DNA from: Alkalihalobacterium sp048323755 | GTDB taxonomy: Bacteria; Bacillota; Bacilli; Bacillales; Bacillaceae_F | Reading direction: 5' to 3' | Assembly: GCF_048323755.1 (NCBI RefSeq) | Contig: NZ_JBLWFS010000001.1 | Coordinates: forward strand, 248,001-312,000 | DNA: 64,000 bases | In this document: positions 32,604-41,926 of the stretch, one piece after another | Position numbering within the stretch: the stretch's first letter is position 1 | Layout of the letters: each line of letters begins with the position of its first letter | Made by a program: the position numbers and the translations under genes | The notes under the pieces: model-generated | The model's input: only the letters and a program-made list of their open reading frames with translations | Database searches by the model: none | What the model was told of the DNA's origin: nothing

Positions 32604-33596
32604 ATGAATAAATGGTTAAGTATGTTGTTTGATATAGTTGGGCTGCATTCCTTACATCGTAAAAAAAGTCTACAAACACAGTTCTGTAATGATGGCAGTT
32701 TACAACCTTTTACAATAACTCCAAATCGGTCCTCCTTTTATCAATTAGATACAATCCCTGATGTTTTGTTTGAACTTACCGATCAAAAGAACTATCTATT
32801 GGCTTCCTATAGCTATAATAGTCCTATTCATTCTGAAGATAAGGTTAATAATATGGCAAAAGGAATGTGCTATTTAAGCCATAATGATGAAGAACCTGTT
32901 CATGTCATTATTGTCCATGGCTGGCGTTCAGACAGTTTGAATAAATTTAAGTCCATTTTCTTAAAACAAATGCAAAAAAAAGAATTTAATGTCTATTTTC
33001 CGACCCTTCCCTATCATTTTGATCGGGCATCTAACAGTCTGTATAGTGGTGAATACATGATTAGTGCAAACGTGTGCAGAACCATAACTGCTATCAGACA
33101 AGCAGTTGTAGAGATAAGGGCGCTAATTCAATGGTTAAAAGAAAATAAAGGTGGAAAAGTAATCCTCATTGGTATCAGTTTAGGTGGGTATATTTCCAAC
33201 CTAGTAAGTTTATACGAAAAAGAAATTGATGTGCTTGTTTCAGTTATGTACGCAAATAATCTTTCTTATGAGATTTGGCATACACCAATAGGGAAGCACA
33301 TTAAGGAAGATTTGAAGAAGAATAATTTTACATATGAGCAATTACAGGAGTATTGGTCTATACTTCGCGCAGATGAAGCAAAACCATTGGTGCCAAAAGA
33401 TAATATATTACTGATTAGTGGAAAATATGATCAGTATGTCACAGAACAAGACGCAAACAATCTGTGGCTTGCTTGGGGGAAACCACGACGCCTTCTTTAC
33501 CCTTCTGGACATGCAGGAATACTATTTAATCGTAAGAAAATTGCTAAAGATACAATGAACTTCATAGAAGACTCTATTGCCAATGGAAGTGAATAA
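32604..33596 (+). CDS. Alpha/beta-hydrolase family protein
   Basis: A 330-residue protein with a probable alpha/beta-hydrolase fold. It has VHVIIVHGWRSDS (oxyanion loop HGW), the nucleophile elbow LIGISLGGY with Ser, ISGKYDQYV (acid loop) and YPSGHAG with the catalytic His. No signal peptide. The substrate is unknown. It starts after CGAGGAG and is followed three bases later by a sensor kinase and then a response regulator, so all three form one operon at the head of the bacteriocin locus. It may process a signal or a lipid, or confer self-protection; that is speculation. Confidence 0.75.
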   Translation: MNKWLSMLFDIVGLHSLHRKKSLQTQFCNDGSLQPFTITPNRSSFYQLDTIPDVLFELTDQKNYLLASYSYNSPIHSEDKVNNMAKGMCYLSHNDEEPVHVIIVHGWRSDSLNKFKSIFLKQMQKKEFNVYFPTLPYHFDRASNSLYSGEYMISANVCRTITAIRQAVVEIRALIQWLKENKGGKVILIGISLGGYISNLVSLYEKEIDVLVSVMYANNLSYEIWHTPIGKHIKEDLKKNNFTYEQLQEYWSILRADEAKPLVPKDNILLISGKYDQYVTEQDANNLWLAWGKPRRLLYPSGHAGILFNRKKIAKDTMNFIEDSIANGSE

Positions 33597-33599
33597 ACC

Positions 33600-35084
33600 A
33601 TGTTGTTTTTATTTAGTCTCCTGTGGGGAGTAGGTTTAGTATTAATAATATTTGATCCGAATAGGGAGTCTACACGTTGGGCTAGTGTAACAGCTTTTGC
33701 TGGTGGTGCGGGAGGCCTGTCGGTTGTTATTGAAGAAAATATAAGACCACGTATGGCAGAAGTTATTAACAGGCAATATATGGACGGAACTCTATTATTC
33801 CTTGAACATATGTTGTCATTTGTTTCCCATTATGTTACCCCATTTGCGTTCCTTGTCTTTTCCATTGTGTATTCTGAACTTTTAATTAATAAAAGGAAAA
33901 AATATTTAAAAGTAATCCTTATTTTACCAATCTTAGCAATGGGTATTTTCTTTCCTATATACCCAAATTTAGTAGTTCCCTATGCCATCGCTAGTTTGTG
34001 GGTAATACCATATATTCTATGTGGCGTTGTGTTACTGGTATATGCGTTTATTCAGGAACAGCATCCATCCAAAAAACGTCAACGGCTTTTAGTTAATCTA
34101 GCCTTTATCCCAGCCATAACCTTTGGATTATTTACTAACTACATTTTGAGAATTCTGAATATTGATGATGTTTGGAGATATAATTATTGGATTGTATTAT
34201 TTGCGGCTATTGTTTTTTTTATAGGTCTAATAAGCTTCGGCTTTATGGGGTTAAAACTTCAAGTGCAGCGTCAGCAATATGCACTTCGAACGCCAGAAAT
34301 AAATTCAGGGTCCACTCTTCTAAATCATGTGTTAAAAAATGATATAAACAAAATGGTTGAGGTAGAAGATTTAATAAAAGAATTAGAGAGCCTACAATCA
34401 ACAAAACGAACGCCTACAAATTTTACATTCCTAAGTCAATTAATATTTAACTGGGCGGAAAGGGAAAGAATGAAATTAGCGAGTGATATTCATGACTCTG
34501 TCCTTCAAGACATCATTATCCTAAAAAGAAAAATTGAGGAAATGAAGCAAATGTCTGTAGAGAATCAATCTGAGTTGGGTAATAGAGTAACAGAATTGGA
34601 AGAGGAAATTTTAGATATTATGTTTAGTATGAGAGACACATGCCAAGAATTAGCACCACCATTTTTGGGAAAAATGGATCTCCTGCATGTGTTAACCGAT
34701 TTAGAAGAAAAATTCAAATTACGTTCTAATAGTAAACTTACTATAAAAGTTGAGGGGAGTCCCAATTCTTTTTTAAATAATGATTATAAATTAGTGATAT
34801 ATCGTATCGTTCAAGAACTATTGAATAACGCCAATAAACATGCAAATGCAGACGAAGTAACTATTTTAATTAAAATTAATGATAAGGATTTGGAATTATT
34901 CTATCAAGATAATGGAGTAGGTGCCGATCTTAGCTCAATTAATAAAGATCAAAAAAAGATAGGGATAATAGGGATGACTGCGCGAGTCCATGGCGTGGGA
35001 GGAAATGTGAAATTTATGTCAGAACCTGAAAAAGGGTTGAATGTTCAAGTAGATATTCCACTCAAACAAACTTTGCAATGTTAG
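33600..35084 (+). CDS. ComP-like sensor histidine kinase
   Basis: A 494-residue membrane kinase. About six hydrophobic segments fill residues 1-217, with no large extracellular domain. A cytoplasmic coiled linker leads to a HisKA_3 domain: MKLASDIHDSVLQDIIILKR with the phospho-acceptor His298. Then comes an HATPase domain with the N-box ELLNNANKHA and the glycine boxes DNGVGAD and GIIGMTARV. This is the ComP/DegS/NarX subclass (HPK7) that pairs with LuxR-type regulators; the next gene is one. Multi-pass sensors of this kind often detect peptides. Start ATG follows GGAAGTGA. Confidence 0.9.
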   Translation: MLFLFSLLWGVGLVLIIFDPNRESTRWASVTAFAGGAGGLSVVIEENIRPRMAEVINRQYMDGTLLFLEHMLSFVSHYVTPFAFLVFSIVYSELLINKRKKYLKVILILPILAMGIFFPIYPNLVVPYAIASLWVIPYILCGVVLLVYAFIQEQHPSKKRQRLLVNLAFIPAITFGLFTNYILRILNIDDVWRYNYWIVLFAAIVFFIGLISFGFMGLKLQVQRQQYALRTPEINSGSTLLNHVLKNDINKMVEVEDLIKELESLQSTKRTPTNFTFLSQLIFNWAERERMKLASDIHDSVLQDIIILKRKIEEMKQMSVENQSELGNRVTELEEEILDIMFSMRDTCQELAPPFLGKMDLLHVLTDLEEKFKLRSNSKLTIKVEGSPNSFLNNDYKLVIYRIVQELLNNANKHANADEVTILIKINDKDLELFYQDNGVGADLSSINKDQKKIGIIGMTARVHGVGGNVKFMSEPEKGLNVQVDIPLKQTLQC

Positions 35085-35094
35085 AGGTGACAGG

Positions 35095-35739
35095 ATGCTT
35101 AATATTCTTGTGGTAGACGACCATTCAATCGTAGGAGAAGGCACAAAAACAATATTAGAGAGTGAAGCTGGTTTTAGTGTTGATTTTTTTGGATCGAGTG
35201 TAGATATTGTGGATTTAATAAGAGAAAAAAAATATGATGTTTATTTGCTAGATTTACATATGCCTGAAATCAGTGGTATAGAACTAACCAAAAAAATACT
35301 ATGTCTTCACCATGAAGCAAAAGTGATAATCTTTACCGGCCATGAATTATCCAGCCATTATAACTATTTAGTTGAAGCCGGTGCTTCAGGTTTTATAAGT
35401 AAAGCGAGTTCGAAACAGCAACTTATTCGTACAATAAGAGGTGTTGTTGATAACCAAGCAGTTATTCCTCTTGAATTATTGTATTATTTACGACGAATAG
35501 AAAATAAAGTAAGTATGGAGAATGGAAAAGAAATAAGGTTAAATCAAAAAGAAGAGGAGATTCTATTAAAGGTTGCTGAAGGATTAACAAACGAGCAAAT
35601 AGCTGAAGCCATTTTTATGAGTAGGAGAAGTGTAGAGAGGTATTTAACAGGAATATTTAAAAAGTTACATGTGAGTTCGAGAGGAGAGGTAATTGTAAAA
35701 GGGCGTACGCTTGGATTAATACCAGAGGTTATGAAATAA
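35095..35739 (+). CDS. ComA-like NarL/LuxR-family response regulator
   Basis: A 214-residue regulator. The receiver domain has the acidic pair Asp8/Asp9, phospho-acceptor Asp53 (YLLDLHMPE), the Thr/Lys switch residues FTG and SKASS, and a C-terminal LuxR HTH (EEEILLKVAEGLTNEQIAEA then VERYLTGIFKKLHV). It lies ten bases after the kinase gene and is its cognate regulator. It probably activates the peptide genes at 35886, whose upstream region has 9-bp direct repeats spaced 21 bp. AGAGGTGACAGG precedes the ATG. Confidence 0.92.
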   Translation: MLNILVVDDHSIVGEGTKTILESEAGFSVDFFGSSVDIVDLIREKKYDVYLLDLHMPEISGIELTKKILCLHHEAKVIIFTGHELSSHYNYLVEAGASGFISKASSKQQLIRTIRGVVDNQAVIPLELLYYLRRIENKVSMENGKEIRLNQKEEEILLKVAEGLTNEQIAEAIFMSRRSVERYLTGIFKKLHVSSRGEVIVKGRTLGLIPEVMK

Positions 35740-35806
35740 ATAAGTACCAGCTTCAAAATGCAAAATTTATTAGATAAATATCTGTTTCATTAAATCCGCC
35801 AAAGAT

Positions 35807-35858
35807 TGTCGGGATGACGCCGGAAGTAGTCGGAGATAATTTTTGTTCTACTTATTAT
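35807..35858 (+). promoter_or_regulatory. Candidate response-regulator direct repeats and -10 before the bacteriocin peptides
   Basis: TTGTCGGGA (35807) and TAGTCGGAG (35828) are 21 bases apart, i.e. on one face of the helix. A TATTAT at 35853-35858 lies 17 bases after the second repeat's region, in place of a normal -35. Such spaced direct repeats are typical for regulators of class II bacteriocin promoters. Confidence 0.5.
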
Positions 35859-35885
35859 TATTAAGGTAGAGGGAGGTGAGAACAG

Positions 35886-36059
35886 ATGTTTAAAGAAATG
35901 AACCATAGTGAGTTATCTGAAACTAATGGAGGAGCTGCACCGCTAGTAATATTCGGTATTGCAGTTACATGGAAAAAAGTTGCAGTTGCAACAGGCGGTG
36001 CTTACGCAGTAGGTTATGCAGGAGGTCAAGCATATAGCCATTATCAGAATACTAAATAA
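35886..36059 (+). CDS. Double-glycine-leader bacteriocin-like peptide A
   Basis: A 57-residue precursor. The leader MFKEMNHSELSETNGG ends in Gly-Gly, the cut site of C39-peptidase exporters; one is encoded at 36798. The predicted mature part is 41 residues, hydrophobic and glycine-rich, with GxxxG-type spacing (GGAYAVGYAGGQAY) and a polar end. This is typical of class IIb two-peptide bacteriocins that insert in target membranes. GGGAGGTGAG precedes the ATG. Its leader is nearly identical to that of peptide B, 37 bases downstream. Confidence 0.85.
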   Translation: MFKEMNHSELSETNGGAAPLVIFGIAVTWKKVAVATGGAYAVGYAGGQAYSHYQNTK

Positions 36060-36096
36060 TTCTTATATTTAACCTAAAAAAATTAGGAGGAATACT

Positions 36097-36282
36097 ATGT
36101 TTAAAGAAATGAACAATACTGAGTTAACGAAGACTAATGGTGGAGCTATCTTTATCCCAATTCTAGCAGGTGCTGCAGCTAAAAAAGTATTGGTAGGTGC
36201 AGGGGCGACTGCTCTTATTGGTGGAGGCGTTGCACTAGGGTTTTACAATGGTAAAAAAGATAAAGATTTAGATTATAGATAA
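36097..36282 (+). CDS. Double-glycine-leader bacteriocin-like peptide B
   Basis: A 61-residue precursor with leader MFKEMNNTELTKTNGG and a 45-residue mature part rich in Gly/Ala (ILAGAAAKKVLVGAGATALI then GGGVAL). It has several GxxxG-like motifs and a charged tail KKDKDLDYR. The leader pairs it with peptide A; the mature parts differ. Together they look like the two halves of a class IIb bacteriocin, though each could act alone. AGGAGG lies eight bases before the ATG. Confidence 0.85.
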   Translation: MFKEMNNTELTKTNGGAIFIPILAGAAAKKVLVGAGATALIGGGVALGFYNGKKDKDLDYR

Positions 36283-36533
36283 TCGTTAGGAAAAGCAATT
36301 AATTTAATAACCGATTTCTTATTGTAAGTATAAATTTTTTATTCAAATATAGGCTCAAGGTTAATGATCTAGTAACCATTTAGTACGTTGACTATTTAAA
36401 AACGATTTAAATGGTTACTAGGTTAAGAGCTGACCATTATTAAAGGAAAAGAGTTTTGGTTTTACGTTTTAGGTGGATTAGATAGGAATACGGAAGCTTA
36501 GATAAAATTTAGAGTACTAATTAGGAGGTATAT

Positions 36534-36689
36534 ATGTTTAATTATCTATATCAAAAAGTTAATAATATAATCCCTATAGAAATAAAGTATAGTGACTTTA
36601 TTTTTTACTCCCTAATTCTCTTTACTATTTTAGCGTATTTTTTGGGGTATGTACTCGGTGGAACTTATTCTCATATAACAAACCGTTAA
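36534..36689 (+). CDS. Small membrane peptide, candidate bacteriocin immunity protein
   Basis: A 51-residue frame with a strong TTAGGAGGTATAT before its ATG. One membrane segment (about residues 22-44) ends with GGTYSH, echoing the GGAYAVGYAGGQAYSH end of peptide A. No double-glycine leader. Small single-pass proteins beside class II bacteriocin genes are often immunity factors, so that is the best guess; it could also be a third active peptide lacking a leader. Confidence 0.6.
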   Translation: MFNYLYQKVNNIIPIEIKYSDFIFYSLILFTILAYFLGYVLGGTYSHITNR

Positions 36690-36797
36690 TAGGAAAAAAA
36701 CTAAATTATTTAGTGAGTCATAGACGTATACAAGTTACAAATCTAATGGAATTACCTGCCATTTTTTTAAGAAATTAAAACAAAACGAGGATAATAT

Positions 36798-38987
36798 ATG
36801 CGTAATTATTACCATTGCATCAAACAACACGACGAAAAAGATTGCGGTGCGGCTTGTTTAGCGACAATTGCCAAACAATATGGCTTAAAAATACCCATAT
36901 CAAAAATCAGGGAATTTGCAGGTACAGATAAACAAGGTACCAATGCGCTAGGAATTGTTACAGCGGCAGAACAATTAGGTTTTACGGCCAAAGGTGTAAA
37001 AGGTGATGCGGAGGCATTTTTCTCAGAATTTCCTTTGCCTGCAATAGCCCATGTTGTCATTGATGAAAAATTACTCCATTACGTCGTGGTCCATAAAATA
37101 ACGAAGAAACAAGTAATTATTGCTGATCCTGCTAGAGGTATTGTTAAATGCACTCCTGAAGAATTTTTTCAAATTTGGACGGGAGTGCTTATTCTTATGG
37201 TGCCGACGCAAAAGTTCGAAAAGGGCAATGAAACAAAAGGGCTCTTTTCAAGGTTCTTTCATCTCTTAAAACCGCAAAAATGGTTATTTGTGCAAATCAT
37301 TTTGGCTTCTATTTTATACACCATTCTTGGTATTGCTGGGGCATTTTATTTTCAGTTGTTAATTGATGAAATATTAGTTTTTAATTTAGAAAAAACATTA
37401 CATATGATCTCTGTCGGCGTCATTGTTCTCTACACCTTTAAAGTCCTCCTTGATGCTTTTCGGTCTTATTTATTATTACATATTAGTCAAAAGTTAGATG
37501 TTAGTCTAATTTTAGGGTATTACCAGCACGTATTATCTTTACCAATGAACTTTTTTGGAACGAGAAAAGTTGGGGAAATTATTTCTCGACTGCTGGATGC
37601 TTCTAAAGTTCGTGAAGCCATTTCAGGAGCAACTCTAACAATTGTATTAGATACATTGATGGTAATTATTGGTGGAATTATACTTTATACGCAAAATGCG
37701 TTTTTATTCGGTATTACCGTTATTTTGGTTCCAATTTATTTAGCTATAGTTTGGGCTTTTCGGAAACCGTTCGAAAAAGTTAATCGCAAAGAAATGGAAG
37801 AGAATGCGCAGTTAACCTCTTATTTAGTAGAATCATTAAACGGTATCGAGACAGTCAAAGCCTATAATGCTGAAAGGCTAGCTAATCTAGAAACCGAAAC
37901 AAAATTTATTAAGTTATTAAGAAGTATATTTAAACATGGCATGATTGATAATTTTCAATCCGCACTTAAAAATTACTTACAGCTAGCAGGTGGAATTGTC
38001 ATCTTGTGGGTTGGTTCTTACCAAGTTATACAAGGCAATATGACTGCTGGGCAACTAATTGCCTATAATGCCTTGCTTGCATATTTTCTAACACCATTAC
38101 AAAACTTAATTAATTTACAGCCTATGCTCCAATCCGCTGTTGTAGCATCAGAACGTTTAGGAGAAATTTTGGATTTAGAAACTGAAGCGGACAAGCATAA
38201 AGGGAAAAAAATTGAGCCAGAAAACTTAACAGGTGATCTTCAAATAAAAAATCTCGATTTCCGCTACGGTACCCGTGAATTAATTTTAAAAAATATTAAT
38301 ATAACCATTAAAAATGGTGAAAAAATTGCTTTTGTTGGGGAAAGTGGATCAGGGAAAACAACTTTAGCTAAGCTTCTATTAAATTTTTACCAGCCAGAAA
38401 AAGGAGAAATCTTTATCAATGATTTCAATATTCAAGATCTTGATTTTCATAAATTGAGAGAAAGAATTGCGTATGTATCACAAGATAACTTTTTCTTTAG
38501 TGGGACAATCGAAGAGAATTTATCTTTAGGTTTAGATCAGAGATCAACATTGGCAGATATCATTGAAGCTGCCAAAATAACCAAAGCGCATGATTTTATT
38601 AATCAACTTCCTCTTCGTTATAATACGATTTTAGAAGAAAATGGCGCTAATTTATCAGGCGGACAACGTCAACGCTTATCAATTACAAGGGCAATATTAA
38701 AGAAGCCAGATATCTTAATTTTAGATGAGGCTACGAGTAATTTAGATTCAATTACCGAAAAAGCGATATCAGAAACGATTGATGAATATTGTAAAGGAAT
38801 TACGACAATTATAATTGCCCATAGGCTTAGTACTATTATGAAGTGTGACAAGATTTGTGTCATAGAGCATGGTGAAATTATTGAAATGGGAACACATGAA
38901 GAATTGATGAGTAAATCTGGCCGTTACAGTCAGCTTTGGAAAAATCAATTACCAGAGATACAAACTCATCAATTGGTCATGCAATAA
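36798..38987 (+). CDS. Peptidase-containing ABC exporter (PCAT) for double-glycine peptides
   Basis: A 729-residue protein in three parts. Residues 1-~135 are a C39 cysteine peptidase (Cys16 in EKDCGAACLATIA, His in LLHYVVVHKI, Asp in IIADPARG). A six-segment ABC membrane domain spans ~155-440. The ATPase has Walker A GESGSGKTTLAK, Q-loop SQDN, signature LSGGQRQRLS, Walker B ILILDEATSNLD and IIIAHRLST. It cuts the leader after Gly-Gly and exports the peptide. The start follows CGAGG by seven bases. Its substrates are peptides A and B just upstream, and its partner is the HlyD-like protein ten bases downstream. Confidence 0.95.
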   Translation: MRNYYHCIKQHDEKDCGAACLATIAKQYGLKIPISKIREFAGTDKQGTNALGIVTAAEQLGFTAKGVKGDAEAFFSEFPLPAIAHVVIDEKLLHYVVVHKITKKQVIIADPARGIVKCTPEEFFQIWTGVLILMVPTQKFEKGNETKGLFSRFFHLLKPQKWLFVQIILASILYTILGIAGAFYFQLLIDEILVFNLEKTLHMISVGVIVLYTFKVLLDAFRSYLLLHISQKLDVSLILGYYQHVLSLPMNFFGTRKVGEIISRLLDASKVREAISGATLTIVLDTLMVIIGGIILYTQNAFLFGITVILVPIYLAIVWAFRKPFEKVNRKEMEENAQLTSYLVESLNGIETVKAYNAERLANLETETKFIKLLRSIFKHGMIDNFQSALKNYLQLAGGIVILWVGSYQVIQGNMTAGQLIAYNALLAYFLTPLQNLINLQPMLQSAVVASERLGEILDLETEADKHKGKKIEPENLTGDLQIKNLDFRYGTRELILKNINITIKNGEKIAFVGESGSGKTTLAKLLLNFYQPEKGEIFINDFNIQDLDFHKLRERIAYVSQDNFFFSGTIEENLSLGLDQRSTLADIIEAAKITKAHDFINQLPLRYNTILEENGANLSGGQRQRLSITRAILKKPDILILDEATSNLDSITEKAISETIDEYCKGITTIIIAHRLSTIMKCDKICVIEHGEIIEMGTHEELMSKSGRYSQLWKNQLPEIQTHQLVMQ

Positions 38988-38997
38988 AGGTGATGAT

Positions 38998-40668
38998 ATG
39001 AGAGAAGTAATAAAAAACATAAACGAATTATCAGATAGTAGAGAAGTACTTGAATCTAAACCACACCCTTTTGTTCCAATTTTTATTTCTATTTTTGTGT
39101 TATTACTCATAGCTTTACTAATCTGGTCGTATATTGGGGAGTTTGACCGTGTTGCCAAAGCAACAGGGGTGGTGCGACCGAATGATCGGGTTAGTACTGT
39201 TCAACCCACTATTTCTGGACGAGTAGAAGAGGTGCATTACCAAGAAGGTCAGCAAGTGACTAAGGGTGATATCTTATTTACAATAAATCAGGAAGAACTA
39301 AGAATGGAATTGCAAAATCGTCAACTGGATTTACAGCAAGTAAAAGATGAAATTGAGTTATTAAAGAACTACAGAGAAAGCATAGAGCGAAAAGAAAATT
39401 TATTTAGTGGTGAATTAGATAAGGAAAAAGATTACTCCGATTTAGTTGATCAGTACTTACTAACGGTTGAGACTATTAAAGCTGATTATGCTGGAACTAT
39501 ATTTGAATTGGATCAGCATCGAAATGAGCTTAATTATTCATTACAATTAGTAGAAGTTAATATGAAGGATCATCAGGACAATTATAAACAAGTATTAAAA
39601 GAATATGAATTTGAAAGGCAAGGGCTCGAAAAAGAAATTGATAGGATCGAAACAGAACTGGCTAATGAAAGAAAACTAAAATCATCCATTGAAAAAAATA
39701 AATTAGACCTACCTGAGTCAGATCAACAAAGACACTCTCAATTTATATCTTTCCAAACGAAATATGAAAAACTGCTGGCTATCTCTAATGAGCATAAGAG
39801 ATCTTACGAAAACTTAAAAGAAACTGAAGGGATCTCACAGGACCAAATTGATCAAGCAAAAACTCAATATGAAATTTCGTTATTAGAGGTAGAAACCTTT
39901 ATTAATGATACATTATTTGTAGTCATTAATAGAATTGATAAATTTAAGTTACAGCTCCAGGAATTAACCAATAAATTGCAGTACTTAAACGATATACAAC
40001 AAGTAAAAGTAAACAATGATGCTCACGTGACTCAAAAAGATCAATTAGGTGATCAACAAAAAAACTTAGTACAACAAGAACAGTCACTAATCGAAATGAA
40101 AGAGTTAGCATTACAAAAGCTTGAAAAAGACAAGATTGTCGAAATAAATTCGACTTTAGCTGGACAAGAAAATGAGAGAGATGCATTAGAAGAAACGATT
40201 GACCAGTTAACAATGGCGGTTGAAAACGCGGAAATCACGGCTCCTATTAGCGGGACAATTAATGTATTAAAGGAAATGAACGTTGGAGAGGTTATTCAAC
40301 CTGGTGAAAGTATTTTATCTGTTATCCCTAAAAATGAATCGAAATATAAAATGATGATTGCAGTGCCTAACCACGAGATCGGAAAAATTGCTGTAGGGAA
40401 TGAAGTGAATTTTCATTTTTCTGCGTTTCCGAAGCAAAATTATGGACATTTAAAGGGTGAGATCACTTCAGTAAGCTCTGATTCGACTATTCAACAGGAT
40501 GGTCTTAGTTATTATACCGTGGAAGCCACCATTATTAATGAACCACTTGTTAATAGAAGAGGCGAGCAAGGCGAAGTTAGAATAGGCATGACTTCAGAAG
40601 TATTTGTGGTAACCGAGACAACAAAAGTCTTTCATTTTTTACTTGAAAAAATTAATTTAAGAGACTAG
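38998..40668 (+). CDS. HlyD-family bacteriocin export accessory protein
   Basis: A 556-residue protein with a cytoplasmic start, one membrane anchor (~residues 23-45) and an external domain. That domain is split by a long coiled coil (~95-400) with biotinyl-lipoyl-like halves on either side (ISGRVEEVHYQEGQQVTKGD and ITAPISGTINVLKEMNVGEV), and a C-terminal beta domain follows. This is the LcnD/MesE/ComB type of membrane-fusion partner that works with PCAT exporters in Gram-positive bacteria. It is longer than the usual ~460 residues because of the coiled coil. It lies ten bases after the exporter gene. Confidence 0.9.
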   Translation: MREVIKNINELSDSREVLESKPHPFVPIFISIFVLLLIALLIWSYIGEFDRVAKATGVVRPNDRVSTVQPTISGRVEEVHYQEGQQVTKGDILFTINQEELRMELQNRQLDLQQVKDEIELLKNYRESIERKENLFSGELDKEKDYSDLVDQYLLTVETIKADYAGTIFELDQHRNELNYSLQLVEVNMKDHQDNYKQVLKEYEFERQGLEKEIDRIETELANERKLKSSIEKNKLDLPESDQQRHSQFISFQTKYEKLLAISNEHKRSYENLKETEGISQDQIDQAKTQYEISLLEVETFINDTLFVVINRIDKFKLQLQELTNKLQYLNDIQQVKVNNDAHVTQKDQLGDQQKNLVQQEQSLIEMKELALQKLEKDKIVEINSTLAGQENERDALEETIDQLTMAVENAEITAPISGTINVLKEMNVGEVIQPGESILSVIPKNESKYKMMIAVPNHEIGKIAVGNEVNFHFSAFPKQNYGHLKGEITSVSSDSTIQQDGLSYYTVEATIINEPLVNRRGEQGEVRIGMTSEVFVVTETTKVFHFLLEKINLRD

Positions 40669-40854
40669 TATTATGCGGTTAAAAAATGACCAATTACCGC
40701 CGCATATTCTAGGGGTAGTTTAGTCTACTTTTCTAAATGAATTTATAGTGTTTGACCTAAGTTATACCGTTTTGAAAATCATAAAATATCCCTTAATACA
40801 AGTAGTTGCTCTGGAATGTTTATATCGTTCCATAGTTTAGAGAGGAAGTAATCA

Positions 40855-41526
40855 ATGTCAGAATTACAAAAAAAAGATGAAGAAATTACATTGAAGCCAG
40901 TGAAACCTTCAGTATTTGGAATGATCTTAAATCCAAGTGAACAATTTGAAAGACTTAAATCAAATCCAATGGTGTCAATACCGTTCCTTTTAGTAACACT
41001 TATTTACACCATTGGAACTGGGATAATGGCTTTTGGAATGGAGAGTTCGTGGCTACTTGCAGAACTTAGTCCAGAGGAAGCTGAGCTTTTTGCTGAAATT
41101 GAGATGTTCATGCGCATTATGGTGTTAGTAACAGGATTGTTTGTACCCATCATAGGTGCACTAGTTTTTGCTGTTATTTTCATTATAATTGCAAAAATGA
41201 GCAGCAGTGCTGTAACGTTTAAGAAACTACTTTCTATAGGACTTTTTGTATCAGTGATTGGGGGACTTGGAGTTGTATTTAATGCGATGATGTCTACCAT
41301 ATTTGGAACAAATCCAGATATCCCATTTACTAGCTTAGCCATTTTGTTTAGTGAAAATAATAGTTTAAGTAACCTACTAATAAGTATAGAAGTGTTCGCG
41401 ATTTGGCAATTAATCGTTACCGTAAAAGGTTTAAGGAAAGTAGCAAATTTTGGTCCTGCCTTAGCATGGTTGAGCACTATTGTATTTTACTTCATTGGTA
41501 TACTTTTTGTAGTTTTTGTAAGTTAG
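40855..41526 (+). CDS. Yip1-domain multipass membrane protein
   Basis: A 223-residue protein with a hydrophilic start (~40 residues), then five membrane segments. PSVFGMILNPSEQFERLKSNP is the typical entry motif of bacterial Yip1-domain proteins, placed before the first segment. Function in bacteria is unclear. Its position directly after the bacteriocin exporter genes and before a strong terminator suggests it belongs to the locus, possibly in self-protection. GAGAGGAAG precedes the ATG. Confidence 0.75.
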   Translation: MSELQKKDEEITLKPVKPSVFGMILNPSEQFERLKSNPMVSIPFLLVTLIYTIGTGIMAFGMESSWLLAELSPEEAELFAEIEMFMRIMVLVTGLFVPIIGALVFAVIFIIIAKMSSSAVTFKKLLSIGLFVSVIGGLGVVFNAMMSTIFGTNPDIPFTSLAILFSENNSLSNLLISIEVFAIWQLIVTVKGLRKVANFGPALAWLSTIVFYFIGILFVVFVS

Positions 41527-41529
41527 ATG

Positions 41530-41576
41530 AAAAGCCTGTCACCACCCTTCGACAGTCGGTGGTGACAGGCTTTTTA
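41530..41576 (+). terminator. Terminator of the bacteriocin locus
   Basis: AAAAGCCTGTCACCACC pairs with GGTGGTGACAGGCTTTTT around an 11-base loop; the 3' arm carries the T-run. Confidence 0.93.
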
Positions 41577-41725
41577 TTAAAATCCGACAAAAACATGATA
41601 ATCATCTAGGTCTTTCTCTATGAAAAGGGAAAGATCCATTTTTATATAGAAGAGCTATCTCAATTCTATAGAGTGATGCTTCGTTTTCTTTTTAACTATC
41701 GAGGTTCCGATCAGTAGCAAAGCAG

Positions 41726-41776
41726 AAGTAGGCCAAAGTTGAAAATAAAAAGGCTGAAGTCTTTGAAAATAAATGT
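41726..41776 (+). repeat. 21-bp-period repeat, short copy
   Basis: AAGTTGAAAATAAA-type units begin at 41736 and 41757 (the second imperfect), 21 bases apart. A partial AAGTA unit lies at 41726. Same family as 45798-45919 and 52764-52830. Confidence 0.6.
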
Positions 41777-41886
41777 ATTATTGCTCACATACTTGACCTC
41801 TTCTAAGTAGTCAAAGTACTTTTTTCTACAGAAATCGGGGGTGTAATAAGGTAATTGCACAAACTTTTTTTTGAAGCACTAAAAAC

Positions 41887-41926
41887 AAAAGCCGCTAAGC
41901 CAAAACTCAGCTTAGCGGCTTTTTAA
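41887..41926. terminator. Strong orphan terminator hairpin
   Basis: AAAAGCCGCTAAGC pairs perfectly with GCTTAGCGGCTTTT and T/A flanks follow on both strands. No plus-strand gene lies in the 310 bases before it. It may end the minus-strand gene at 42117, or an unannotated RNA. Confidence 0.8.
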
